Virus record (IMG/VR): IMGVR_UViG_3300033233_000015
Coordinates: 1 to 64,000 of that record
Strand: one strand, 5' to 3'
DNA from: a virus
Length of the DNA stretch: 64,000 bases
Below the pieces are notes generated by a model. That model saw only the letters and a program-made list of their open reading frames with translations, did no database searches and was not told the origin of the DNA. Both the position numbers and the translations under genes were made by a program. Shown one piece after another: positions 34,009-41,659 of this stretch. How positions within the stretch are numbered: the stretch's first letter is position 1; each line of letters begins with the position of its first letter.

Positions 34009-34508
34009 TCTCGCCCAAGTGCGCGAATCCATCGACGTGCGAGATTCATGGACCGCACTGCGAGTGCGGCCATCCGTACGCGCGCCACGGGTTGTCACCC
34101 GTCGGGCGGCGTGACGTGCACTCCAAGTGCGCCGACTGCGACTGCGTGAAGGTTCTTCCCGTTTCCGTGGTCGTCGTCGAGACCGACGAAAGCCGCGCGC
34201 GTCGTCAAGCCTTCCTCGACGCGCAGCCACCGATTCACGTCGAAGAACTCGATGTCGATCACGCAGCGCATCTCGTTACGAAGGCCGAGAAACTCGCGAA
34301 GACATTCCTGAACGCGCTCTCGCCGTCTTTCGACACAAGCGACAACAGGCTCGCGCTCGTTCGACTTCTGCTCGAGTTCGCGCGCGACGAGCGCGTCCGC
34401 ATGGCCGATCTGCTCGACGCTCGCGCCGCTCGAGAGCGAGCGAGCGGAGATGACATGAGTGACCCGCAGGGCATTGCGAATTGGATTCGCGACGGAGGGA
34501 ACCCGTGA
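34005..34508 (+). CDS. Protein with N-terminal CxCGH zinc motif (167 aa)
   Basis: CEIHGPHCECGHPYARHG and CADCDC form a Cys/His-rich start similar to the 23860-24039 protein; the rest is helical. The function is unknown. ATGA overlap. Confidence 0.55.
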   Translation: MISPKCANPSTCEIHGPHCECGHPYARHGLSPVGRRDVHSKCADCDCVKVLPVSVVVVETDESRARRQAFLDAQPPIHVEELDVDHAAHLVTKAEKLAKTFLNALSPSFDTSDNRLALVRLLLEFARDERVRMADLLDARAARERASGDDMSDPQGIANWIRDGGNP

Positions 34509-34843
34509 AGCGCGAGACCGTCACGTACGAGTGCGATGCCTGCAAGAAGGCGATCGAGTGCTCCCCTGGAAAACTGGAAGAGCAGACCGGGGGAGAGTGG
34601 CGCATCTTGCGCGTTCACGTCTCTAGGATGAACGGACAGACGGTGTCTGAGGGACACGGCCACGCCTGCTCGAGCGTGTGCGCCGAAAAAGTGGTCGCGT
34701 CGCTGGCGATGGCGAAAAGAGGGAAGAGCACCCCTGACAAGCAGACGCCGGCGTCCATCAAGCAGTGGATCACCGATCAGAGGGTGGCTCAGGAGAAGCG
34801 ATCGAATCGACGGACGCGCACGAAGAAGGGGGCCGCACGATGA
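34505..34843 (+). CDS. Zinc-ribbon protein (112 aa)
   Basis: CDACKKAIECS and a later CSSVCAEK form a four-Cys ribbon, and the tail is very basic (RRTRTKKGAAR). A GTG start overlaps the upstream stop. The function is unknown. Confidence 0.55.
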   Translation: MKRETVTYECDACKKAIECSPGKLEEQTGGEWRILRVHVSRMNGQTVSEGHGHACSSVCAEKVVASLAMAKRGKSTPDKQTPASIKQWITDQRVAQEKRSNRRTRTKKGAAR

Positions 34844-35181
34844 GCGATTGGGAACCAGAAGAGTACGCGGACGATCCGAAGGTCAACGCGATGCTCAACA
34901 TTGCTGCTGGCATTTTCGCCCTTGCGCGCGCGACCGACGGTCTTCTGTACGCGCTGAAATACAGCAAGGGAGAAGGCATGAGTGTCGCGGAAGCGATCGA
35001 GGTCGGCGCGAAAAACATCGCAGAAGCGATTCAACTCAGCGATCCCGAACCTGTCGAACCCGTAGACGTCGATCCAATCGTTGAGGCGATTTCTGACATG
35101 AAGATCGAACTGTCGACGGAACTGTCGCGCCTGTCGGCGGAACTGTCGGAAGCGATCTCCAAGTCATCGGACGAGCGATGA
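34840..35181 (+). CDS. Acidic helical protein (113 aa)
   Basis: Acidic, with a helix repeat near the end (ELSTELSRLSAELSEAIS) that may form a coiled coil. No family is recognised. ATGA overlaps. Confidence 0.5.
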   Translation: MSDWEPEEYADDPKVNAMLNIAAGIFALARATDGLLYALKYSKGEGMSVAEAIEVGAKNIAEAIQLSDPEPVEPVDVDPIVEAISDMKIELSTELSRLSAELSEAISKSSDER

Positions 35182-36266
35182 CCTCGCGCGTCTATCTTTG
35201 GGAGACAAAAACTACGTCTGAGGACATTTCGAACGGGTCGACGTTTTTTCTGAGAACCATTCTCGATCCGCAGCTCTCTCTCTACATACCCGCGCTGCGC
35301 ACGATGGGATTCGACCCGATCGGCGCCATCTACGACGTGCTACGCAAGCCGGGACAGTTGCCGTCGAACATTCCGCTCAAGGATGCGGACGGAGTGAAGA
35401 TCGTCTTCGACGCAGCAGGCCGGCGCGCGCGCACCAAGGACGGCAAGAAGTGGCGTGAGACGGGCGGCGACGGTCTCTTCTTGCAGACGCGACCCGAGAC
35501 TCCTGAGGAGTACGGCAAGCGTTGTCTCGGCGCCATCGCTGAGGATCCGAATAGGTACTACGCGCGGGCGAAGGTCGTGCGGCTCGAGGCCGACGAGCGC
35601 GAGGCTGCGGCGGACGTGTGGAACACGGCCACGCAGATGCGCGACGCGCGAAGACTGAAGGTGTTTGCGCGGAATCCTGATGCGTGCATGTCTTGGTCTC
35701 GTGAGTGCGACTACTTGCGCGTCTGCGCTGGGCAGGCCGACATCATGGATCCGATTCTGTTCAGGAACGAGGAGGCGCACGTCGAGTTGAAGTTGGAGAA
35801 CGAAGAGAGCGGAACCAATCTGCTCACGCAGAGCGCGATGCGTTCGTACCGTTCGTGCCCGCGCAAGTTCTACTATCGCTACGAGCTTCGTCAGCGACCG
35901 CTCAGCAAAGCGGAGGCGCTGACCACTGGCAACTCGGTACACGAGGCGCTCGACGTCTTCCGTCGCACCTGTTCGCTCGATGCGGCGCTGGTGGCGCTCA
36001 CGACCGACGATCTCTACGTGCGCGCGAAGGAGGCGGCGATGCTCGTCGGCTACGCCGCGCGCTGGCCGACTCCGCGAGGCGTCATCGCAATCGAAAAGCA
36101 GTTCCGCATCCCGCTCATCAACCCCGCTACCTGCGCACCGAGCAAGACGTTCGAACTTGGCGGAAAGGTCGACGCGATCGTTGAGGAGGAGGCCGCGCTC
36201 GCGTCGCTTGAACCGAGTTTGGAGTACGTGCTCGAAGGTTCGTTGAAGGAGGAGGCTGTTCCGTGA
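35178..36266 (+). CDS. Circularly permuted PD-(D/E)XK (RecB-family) nuclease
   Basis: A 362-residue protein whose two halves are in reverse order compared with the common phage PD-(D/E)XK family. It starts with the usual C-terminal half: WETKTTSEDIS (Glu9 and Lys11), DPQLSLY, IYDVLRKP, RTKDGKKWRETG, TRPETPEEYG, and RNPDACMS with a Cys pair. Only then follows the usual N-terminal half: LTQSAMRSYRSCPRKFYYRY, a GNSVHEALD helix, and GGKVDAIVEE with the catalytic Asp332 30 residues before the stop. The cut is between the active-site Asp and the ExK. It is directly followed (GTGA) by an HNH gene. It could be active through permutation or dimer swapping. Confidence 0.85.
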   Translation: MTSRVYLWETKTTSEDISNGSTFFLRTILDPQLSLYIPALRTMGFDPIGAIYDVLRKPGQLPSNIPLKDADGVKIVFDAAGRRARTKDGKKWRETGGDGLFLQTRPETPEEYGKRCLGAIAEDPNRYYARAKVVRLEADEREAAADVWNTATQMRDARRLKVFARNPDACMSWSRECDYLRVCAGQADIMDPILFRNEEAHVELKLENEESGTNLLTQSAMRSYRSCPRKFYYRYELRQRPLSKAEALTTGNSVHEALDVFRRTCSLDAALVALTTDDLYVRAKEAAMLVGYAARWPTPRGVIAIEKQFRIPLINPATCAPSKTFELGGKVDAIVEEEAALASLEPSLEYVLEGSLKEEAVP

Positions 36267-36814
36267 GCTACGGCGGAACGCATCGACGCAACGATCTGAC
36301 TGGCGAAGTCTTTGGACGCTGGACTGTCGTTCGTCGCGTTGAGAATCGCCAGAGGCCGAGCGGAGTGATGGCGATGTACGAATGCCTATGTGTCTGCGGC
36401 GTCGTGAAGACGGTCCTCGCTCAAACGCTTCGATCCAGCAGTTCGCGCTCGTGCGGGTGTTTGCTGAAAGACGTCGCGGCGGAAATGTGCCGCGCACGAT
36501 CGACGCACGGTCATTCGCGCGGTGGAAAATTGACGCCGACGTTTCGTTCGTGGATTTCAATGCATGACCGCGTCCGATCAAATAATCCGAACAGCAAGCC
36601 GTATTACAAGGATCTTGGCATTCGCGTCTGCGACCGTTGGTCCGACTTCGAGAATTTCTTGAAAGACATGGGCGACAGGCCGTCGCTTCTCCATTCGCTC
36701 GATCGGTTCCCGAATGGCGATGGCAACTACGAGCCAGGCAATGTGCGTTGGGCGACCAGCGTGGAGCAGACCTTCAATCGCAAGAAGAGGAAACTTCCGA
36801 AAGGATCAACATGA
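36263..36814 (+). CDS. HNH/AP2-like homing endonuclease
   Basis: A 183-residue protein. FGRWTVVRRVE, CLCVCG, SCGCL, a basic helix with THGHSRGGK, YYKDLGIRVCDRW, FENFLKDMGDRPS, SLDRFPNGDGNYEPGNVRWA and Q.FNRK together form the common phage HNH type with the NVRWAT ending. It lies exactly at the end of the permuted nuclease and before the Sak4-like gene, joined by 4-nt overlaps. Confidence 0.82.
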   Translation: MSYGGTHRRNDLTGEVFGRWTVVRRVENRQRPSGVMAMYECLCVCGVVKTVLAQTLRSSSSRSCGCLLKDVAAEMCRARSTHGHSRGGKLTPTFRSWISMHDRVRSNNPNSKPYYKDLGIRVCDRWSDFENFLKDMGDRPSLLHSLDRFPNGDGNYEPGNVRWATSVEQTFNRKKRKLPKGST

Positions 36815-37716
36815 TCGATCTGAAACGAATCACCGAAGGCAAGCAACAGCGCGAGCCGCGCGTCCTGATCTACTCCGCCGACGGCGTCGGTAAGACGCGA
36901 TTCGCGGCGGGTGCGCCCGATCCGTTCTTCATTGACGTCAATCGAGGCAGCTTCCAGTACGACGTCAAGCGCGTCGTGCCGGAGACGTGGAGCGAAGTGC
37001 TCGAATGGGTCGGCGCCGTCGAGCGCGGCGACATCAAGTGCAAGACGCTCGTCATCGACTCGATCAGTGACCTCGAGCACATCGGCAACGCGGAATTTTT
37101 TCCAAACACGACCATCGACAAATGGGACGGCGGATATGGACGCGGAACGGGCTACGCGGTGACGCGCTGGCGCGAGTTCGTCTCCGCCCTTGAGCGCGTT
37201 TGGAACGCCGGCAAGTCGATAGTCCTGATCGGCCACATGCAGGTGAAGCGGTTCGACGACCCGACCGGAGTCGGTTACGAGCGGTATCAGATCGCTGCTC
37301 GCGAACAACTCGCAGGTCTCCTTCGTCAATGGGTAGACTTCGTTCTCTTCGCGAATCTCGAGGTCGCGCAGCAGAAGGTCGGCGGCGACGTCAAGATGGT
37401 GACGAACGGCACGCGATGGATCCACACGCAGCGATCCCCCGCCTTCGACGCCAAGAGTCGAGGCACGACGCTCTTCCCCGAGAAGGTGCTCCTGTCGTGG
37501 GACGAGTTCGCCAAGGCGCGCGCGGCCGACACTGCGCGCGCGGAGGAGTTGAAGCGAGAGATCGAGTCGATGCTCAAAGAGATCGGCGACAAGAAGCTCG
37601 ACGAGATCGTCAAGGAGTACCTGCGCGCGAACCCCGGCATGGTGGTCGAGGCGCGCAACCGCGTGGCGTCGAAGTTGGAAGAGAAGAGAGCGAGTTCGAA
37701 GGAGAACGACAAATGA
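36811..37716 (+). CDS. Sak4-like RecA-fold ATPase (AAA_24 type)
   Basis: A 301-residue protein. YSADGVGKT (21-29) is Walker A and TLVIDSIS (about 78-85) is Walker B. SIVLIGHMQVKRF and a long helical Lys/Glu tail follow. Phage Sak4-type proteins load on single-stranded DNA and promote annealing. The next gene is a single-strand binding protein, the usual partner. ATGA overlaps. Confidence 0.82.
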   Translation: MIDLKRITEGKQQREPRVLIYSADGVGKTRFAAGAPDPFFIDVNRGSFQYDVKRVVPETWSEVLEWVGAVERGDIKCKTLVIDSISDLEHIGNAEFFPNTTIDKWDGGYGRGTGYAVTRWREFVSALERVWNAGKSIVLIGHMQVKRFDDPTGVGYERYQIAAREQLAGLLRQWVDFVLFANLEVAQQKVGGDVKMVTNGTRWIHTQRSPAFDAKSRGTTLFPEKVLLSWDEFAKARAADTARAEELKREIESMLKEIGDKKLDEIVKEYLRANPGMVVEARNRVASKLEEKRASSKENDK

Positions 37717-38231
37717 TCAGTCCGGGGAATTACAAGGCCAAGGCAGTCAAGAGCAGCGTGCAGTTCGGCGAGACCGAGCGAGGCAATCTCCAGATCGCGG
37801 TCGATCTGGACATCAAGAACGAGAAGGGGGAGTCGCTCGGCACGATGACGACGTTCCTCTTCTTCACCGACGCCTCGCAGAGCTACTCGTACGAGCGACT
37901 GCGCGCGCTCGGGTGGCAGGGCAAAGGTCCCGAAGAGGTCGACAACATGGAGGGCATCGACGCGAACGAGGTCGAAGTTCGCGTCACGCAGCCAGAGTCG
38001 TACAAGGCGCCCGACGGCACGATGAAGATGGGACAGAGCAAGGTCGAGATCACGACGGGTGCCGGAAAGGTCGTGCTCGCGAAGACGGTCGACGCCTCGA
38101 CGTTCAAGGCTCGATTGAAAGCGCTCGGCGGCGGCGGTGCAGCTCCGTCGGGCGGCAGCAGCGGCGGAGCAGCGGCGCCGCCGTTCATCTTCAACACGAT
38201 CGAGGCGGACGAGCCGTGGTGGAGGGGCTGA
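37713..38231 (+). CDS. Single-strand DNA-binding-like protein (OB fold, DUF669-like)
   Basis: A 172-residue protein. The N-terminal 140 residues are strand-rich (GNYKAKAVKSSVQFGETERG, MTTFLFFTDAS), then a Gly/Ser-rich linker and an acidic aromatic tip (DEPWW) as in bacterial SSB tails. It follows the Sak4-like gene, as expected. The family call is by pattern. Confidence 0.65.
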   Translation: MISPGNYKAKAVKSSVQFGETERGNLQIAVDLDIKNEKGESLGTMTTFLFFTDASQSYSYERLRALGWQGKGPEEVDNMEGIDANEVEVRVTQPESYKAPDGTMKMGQSKVEITTGAGKVVLAKTVDASTFKARLKALGGGGAAPSGGSSGGAAAPPFIFNTIEADEPWWRG

Positions 38232-38656
38232 AGCAGTGCTTCAAGTGCGGCAAGCATTTGCCGAGACAGGCGTTCTACCGTCATTCAAAGATGGCGGACG
38301 GCCTTCTCGGCAAATGCAAGTCGTGCACGAAAAACGACGCAATCAACCATCGGATGAAGAATCCGGAGCGTATGCGTGAATCCGAACGTGCCCGAAGACA
38401 GACGCCGAAGCGACGCGCGTGGGCGAAGCAATACGAGAACACTCCGGCTAGAAAACGAATCTCGTTTGCCCACCACAAGGTGTGTCAGGCGATCATCGAC
38501 GGAAAACTGGTCAAGAAGCCCTGCGAAGTATGCGGAGACAAGGCCAATGCTCATCACGATGACTACAGCAAGCCGCTCGACGTTCGATGGTTGTGCACCA
38601 CTCACCACGTAGAGCATCACCGAATGATGAGGAAAAAGGCAGAGGACGCAGGGTAG
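38219..38656 (+). CDS. Zinc-ribbon/HNH-like protein (145 aa)
   Basis: CFKCGKHLPRQAFYRHSK and GLLGKCKSCTKN form an N-terminal ribbon. PCEVCGDKANAHHDDYSKPL and WLCTTHHVEHH form a His-rich C-terminal zinc or HNH-like domain, common in phages. The GTG start (38219 or 38216) overlaps the upstream gene by about 13 nt. It may be a mobile nuclease or an RNA or DNA binder. Confidence 0.65.
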   Translation: MEGLKQCFKCGKHLPRQAFYRHSKMADGLLGKCKSCTKNDAINHRMKNPERMRESERARRQTPKRRAWAKQYENTPARKRISFAHHKVCQAIIDGKLVKKPCEVCGDKANAHHDDYSKPLDVRWLCTTHHVEHHRMMRKKAEDAG

Positions 38657-38713
38657 GGATCGGCGGTTGAGGGCCGCGCATCGGGTGAAGCAAAGGAGAA
38701 GCGCAGGATCGAG

Positions 38714-38868
38714 GAGGTCGATTCGTTTTTCGATAAGACCTCGGTAGGCCGCGCGCTTCGAGGAACGTACGGAGATCAAATCTCCCGCAGAGACCCAAGG
38801 TAGCCACTCGGGCTCACGCATCCAGAGGCGCGCAAGCCTCGAACGCCCGGTGCTCGGCTGCTCAGCCG
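38714..38868 (+). ncRNA. Candidate structured non-coding RNA (five hairpins)
   Basis: The 240-bp gap 38657-38896 has no gene but five inverted repeats in a row: GAGGTC with GACCTC (38714/38737), GGAGA with TCTCC (38771/38781), AGCC with GGCT (38802/38811), GAGGC with GCCTC (38825/38836) and CGGCT with AGCCG (38855/38864). It does not fold as a tRNA. It could be a small RNA, a leader of the next gene or a replication site. Confidence 0.4.
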
Positions 38869-38896
38869 CCGATCCCAACACGACACGGAGGAAGAC

Positions 38897-39253
38897 ATGG
38901 ACGAGATCGAATTGAAGAAGGTCTGCGACGAAATCTTGGTGATCTCGGACTTCCTGAACGCGACGACCGAGGAGACTAACGAGCGCAACGAGGACAACTC
39001 GTACGTCGCCGAGAAGAATCCGACCGATCCGATCCGAGAGCCCGGTGAGCAGTTCGACATCCGTGTTCAGCGCGAACACGGCAAGGCGTGGCAGGCACGG
39101 GTGACGCGATCGGTTCGCCAACGGAACGCCGTAGTTGTCACCGTCGCACGCGGTCTTGTGTCCCTCAGTCCAGCAGCGGCGCTCCTGTCGCTGCTCGACG
39201 TACTGAAGGTGGATCTTCGTCACCGTCGGGATGCGGCGGCGAGGTTCATCTAA
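38897..39253 (+). CDS. Unknown protein (118 aa)
   Basis: An acidic helical N-terminus (LKKVCDEILVISDFLNATTE) is followed by a strand pair and a hydrophobic helix (ALLSLLDVLKV). A clear GGAGGAAGAC ribosome site. No family is recognised. A 131-bp gap follows without a supported gene. Confidence 0.5.
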   Translation: MDEIELKKVCDEILVISDFLNATTEETNERNEDNSYVAEKNPTDPIREPGEQFDIRVQREHGKAWQARVTRSVRQRNAVVVTVARGLVSLSPAAALLSLLDVLKVDLRHRRDAAARFI

Positions 39254-39384
39254 GAGTCTCGGGGAGCGTCTTCCTTTCGTTCCTTTCGGAAGTCGCTACG
39301 AGCATCGACGCGCGGCCGATGCCCCGATGATCCGTGCACCTGTCGCCGTGGCGTGGCACGGCAATTTCGACTTCGGAGAGGGCG

Positions 39385-39930
39385 ATGTCAAAGAAACGCG
39401 CGTACTGCTCCCACTGCAAGCACGATGATCACAAGGGCCGCAAGTGCGGCTACGGTGAGGGCATCGGTACGACCGTCGCGGTGTGCGTCTGCGAGACCGA
39501 CAAGCGAGGCCGAGTCGTCACGCCCGCGAGCGTGGAGTTCGTGAATCGCGAGACGCTCTTCGCGAAGGCGCTCGACGATGCGGCGAAGGCCGCCCACGCG
39601 ATGGGCGACGCGCTTGCGCGCGCGCACGAGGATGCTCGTCGCGAAGGGATCGAACGAGCTGTCTTCGGAGATCGCGAATGCACTGGCGGGGGGATCGTGA
39701 AGACCAGCGACCGTAAAACGCAGCGAGATCATCAGATCGAGATCAAGCTCAGCGCCAGTGAACGCCTTCTCTTCAAGGCGGTCACGAAACGACGCGGCTT
39801 CCGAAACATTTCGGAGATGGTTCGATACGTCGTACGCGCGTACGAGGAGGACACCCGCGAGGGGCGACCAGTCTGCACGGGGCAACTCGTTCACGACGCA
39901 TTCAATTCTTGCCCGGTGCACGACGCATGA
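39385..39930 (+). CDS. Cys-rich N-terminus plus ribbon-helix-helix-like C-terminus (181 aa)
   Basis: CSHCKHDDHKGRKC and CVCETD make a zinc-like start. Residues about 112-160 (DHQIEIKLSASERLLFKAVT, then ISEMVRYVVRAYEED) look like a strand-helix-helix DNA-binding unit. The fusion suggests a regulator. GGAGAGG precedes the ATG. Confidence 0.55.
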   Translation: MSKKRAYCSHCKHDDHKGRKCGYGEGIGTTVAVCVCETDKRGRVVTPASVEFVNRETLFAKALDDAAKAAHAMGDALARAHEDARREGIERAVFGDRECTGGGIVKTSDRKTQRDHQIEIKLSASERLLFKAVTKRRGFRNISEMVRYVVRAYEEDTREGRPVCTGQLVHDAFNSCPVHDA

Positions 39931-40445
39931 CGACGATGCCTCTCTTGCCCGGCGTCAGCGGCACCGCTCGCTTCAGCGAGGACGGTCGCTACCGCTACAT
40001 GCTCCGTCGCTGGTGGCAGGGCGGTGGCCGTGCCGCCATCTTCATCGGTCTCAACCCGAGCAAGGCGGGCTCGGACGTAGACGATCTCACGATCCGCAAG
40101 TGCATCGGCTTCGCGACCACTTGGGGATGCAGCGAGATCGTCATGCTGAACCTCTTCGGTCTCATCGCGACGGATCCCGAGGAGCTCTTCACCTCGCTCG
40201 ATCCGGTCGGTCGAGAGAACGAGTATTGGGTCGACCAGACGCTCGCGCTGTACGGCGACGACGCCAAATTGATCGCCGCGTGGGGCGCGCATCCGATGGC
40301 GGAGACGCGCGGCTGCAAGCTCGAGTACGCGCTTCGGCCGCGCAAGATGATGTGCCTCGGTAAGACCAAGGACGGATCACCGCGGCACCCGTCACGAATC
40401 GCGTACGCGACTGCGCTCGAGCCGTTTCGCGGAGGTTCGCTTTGA
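39927..40445 (+). CDS. DUF1643 protein
   Basis: A 172-residue protein with the full DUF1643 pattern: YRYMLRRWW, AIFIGLNPSKAGSDVDDLTI, WGCSEIVMLNLFGL, ATDPEEL, VGRENEYWV, LIAAWG, CLGKTKDGSPRHPSR. The family is common in phages and mobile elements, and its activity is unknown. ATGA overlap. Confidence 0.85.
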   Translation: MTTMPLLPGVSGTARFSEDGRYRYMLRRWWQGGGRAAIFIGLNPSKAGSDVDDLTIRKCIGFATTWGCSEIVMLNLFGLIATDPEELFTSLDPVGRENEYWVDQTLALYGDDAKLIAAWGAHPMAETRGCKLEYALRPRKMMCLGKTKDGSPRHPSRIAYATALEPFRGGSL

Positions 40446-40768
40446 GTCGCAGAAAGCAGTGCGCGAAGTGCCCGTGGCGCGTGGATGTCGATCCGAACGA
40501 CATCCCGAACGGCTACTCGCGCGAGCTTCACGCGGGGCTCGCGTGCACGATCGCGGAGCCAGGCGCGATTCGCGTCGGTGCTCTTCGCATGATGGCGTGC
40601 CACGAGTCGAAGGTCGGCAAAGAGAAACCGTGCGTCGGATGGCTCGCGAACCAACTCGGTCCAGGGAACAACATCGCGCTTCGCATCTGCGCGCTGCGCG
40701 ACAAGAGCCTTGCGAACTTCCGTCTCGTGGGTGAGCAGCACGAGCGGTTCGAGGACACGTTGCCATGA
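40442..40768 (+). CDS. DUF6283-like zinc protein (108 aa)
   Basis: CAKCPWR at the start, IPNGYSR, MACHESK, PCVGWLANQLGPGNNIALRI: a conserved phage family pattern that I match to DUF6283. Cys and His residues probably bind zinc. A TTG start is inferred from the TTGA overlap and the GGAGG 8 nt upstream. Confidence 0.65.
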   Translation: MSRRKQCAKCPWRVDVDPNDIPNGYSRELHAGLACTIAEPGAIRVGALRMMACHESKVGKEKPCVGWLANQLGPGNNIALRICALRDKSLANFRLVGEQHERFEDTLP

Positions 40769-41007
40769 GCGTCAGCGACGAGAAGAAGACATACGCCGCC
40801 GACATCCTCGACGAACTTCGGAGTGGGGGTCGGGACGTCGCGGGCGTTGTCGTCATCGTGGTCACCGAGCACGGCAGCGATCTGCGTGTGTCGGTTGCCG
40901 ACGGGTTTTCTAAGAATCTTGTGCTCGACAGCGCGCAGGAGACGATCGCTTCGATTCCGCGCGAGCGCTGGAAGATCGAAGTGGAGATCAAGGGGTACGG
41001 GGTATGA
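40765..41007 (+). CDS. Unknown protein (80 aa)
   Basis: A compact alpha/beta protein (GVVVIVVTEHGSDLRVSVAD). No family is recognised. ATGA overlaps at both ends. Confidence 0.5.
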   Translation: MSVSDEKKTYAADILDELRSGGRDVAGVVVIVVTEHGSDLRVSVADGFSKNLVLDSAQETIASIPRERWKIEVEIKGYGV

Positions 41008-41246
41008 AAATATCGACCGTTGGGAATGGCCAAGCAAGATGGATGTCCACGCGAACCGCTGTACGCGAGACGCTCTACGAGGCGAAACGATCCATGACGA
41101 TCGAGGAGTTGGTGGAAGAGACGGAGGGAGCAGCATCGACCATTCGTAGTCACCTCGCTGATCTCGTATGGGACGGGCGTGTTGTTCGGATCGAAGATCA
41201 CCCCGTTCGTTACATTCATTCGTTTTGGGCCAAACAACGCACATGA
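41004..41246 (+). CDS. Small winged-helix protein (80 aa)
   Basis: MTIEELVEETEGAASTIRSH followed by LADLVWDGRVVRIED and a final strand fits a winged helix. It may regulate nearby genes. ATGA overlaps. Confidence 0.6.
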   Translation: MKISTVGNGQARWMSTRTAVRETLYEAKRSMTIEELVEETEGAASTIRSHLADLVWDGRVVRIEDHPVRYIHSFWAKQRT

Positions 41247-41659
41247 AAGCCCTATCCCTCCGCCAGCCGTGGGCCGCGCTCGTCGTGCACTTCGGCAAGC
41301 ACATCGAGAATCGGCGCTGGAACACCTCGTTCCGTGGCGAGTTCCTCATCCACGCGGCCAAGGGCATGACGAATCGCGAGTTCGAGGAAGCGATGGACTT
41401 CGCGTTTGAGTTGATCGGCGACAAGTGCCCGACCGAAGCGCAGCTCCGATCGATGCTCATGTTCGGTGGCATCGTCGGTCGCGCGAATCTTGTCGATGTG
41501 ATTCCCCCGCGATCGATGTTCTATCCGTCGGGCGTCGAGCGCGGGTGGCACATGCCCGAGCAGTACGGCTTCGTCCTCGAGAGCGTCGCGCCGCTGACGT
41601 TCGAACCGATGCGCGGCGAGCTCGGGTTCTTCGAGGTTCGGAAGGTGGCCAATGTCTGA
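41243..41659 (+). CDS. ASCH-domain protein
   Basis: A 138-residue protein: MKALSLRQPWAALVVHFGK, IENRRWNTSFRGEFLIHAAK and a GELGFFEV end are typical of ASCH domains, which bind RNA or modified nucleosides. The neighbourhood of DNA-modification genes fits a nucleotide-related role. It overlaps the methyltransferase gene by 8 nt. Confidence 0.8.
   Translation: MKALSLRQPWAALVVHFGKHIENRRWNTSFRGEFLIHAAKGMTNREFEEAMDFAFELIGDKCPTEAQLRSMLMFGGIVGRANLVDVIPPRSMFYPSGVERGWHMPEQYGFVLESVAPLTFEPMRGELGFFEVRKVANV

Noticed and set aside
38657-38896. tRNA gene in the hairpin-rich gap
   Set aside because: A CTCGAAC piece resembles a T loop, but the arms do not form a cloverleaf and no anticodon arm fits.
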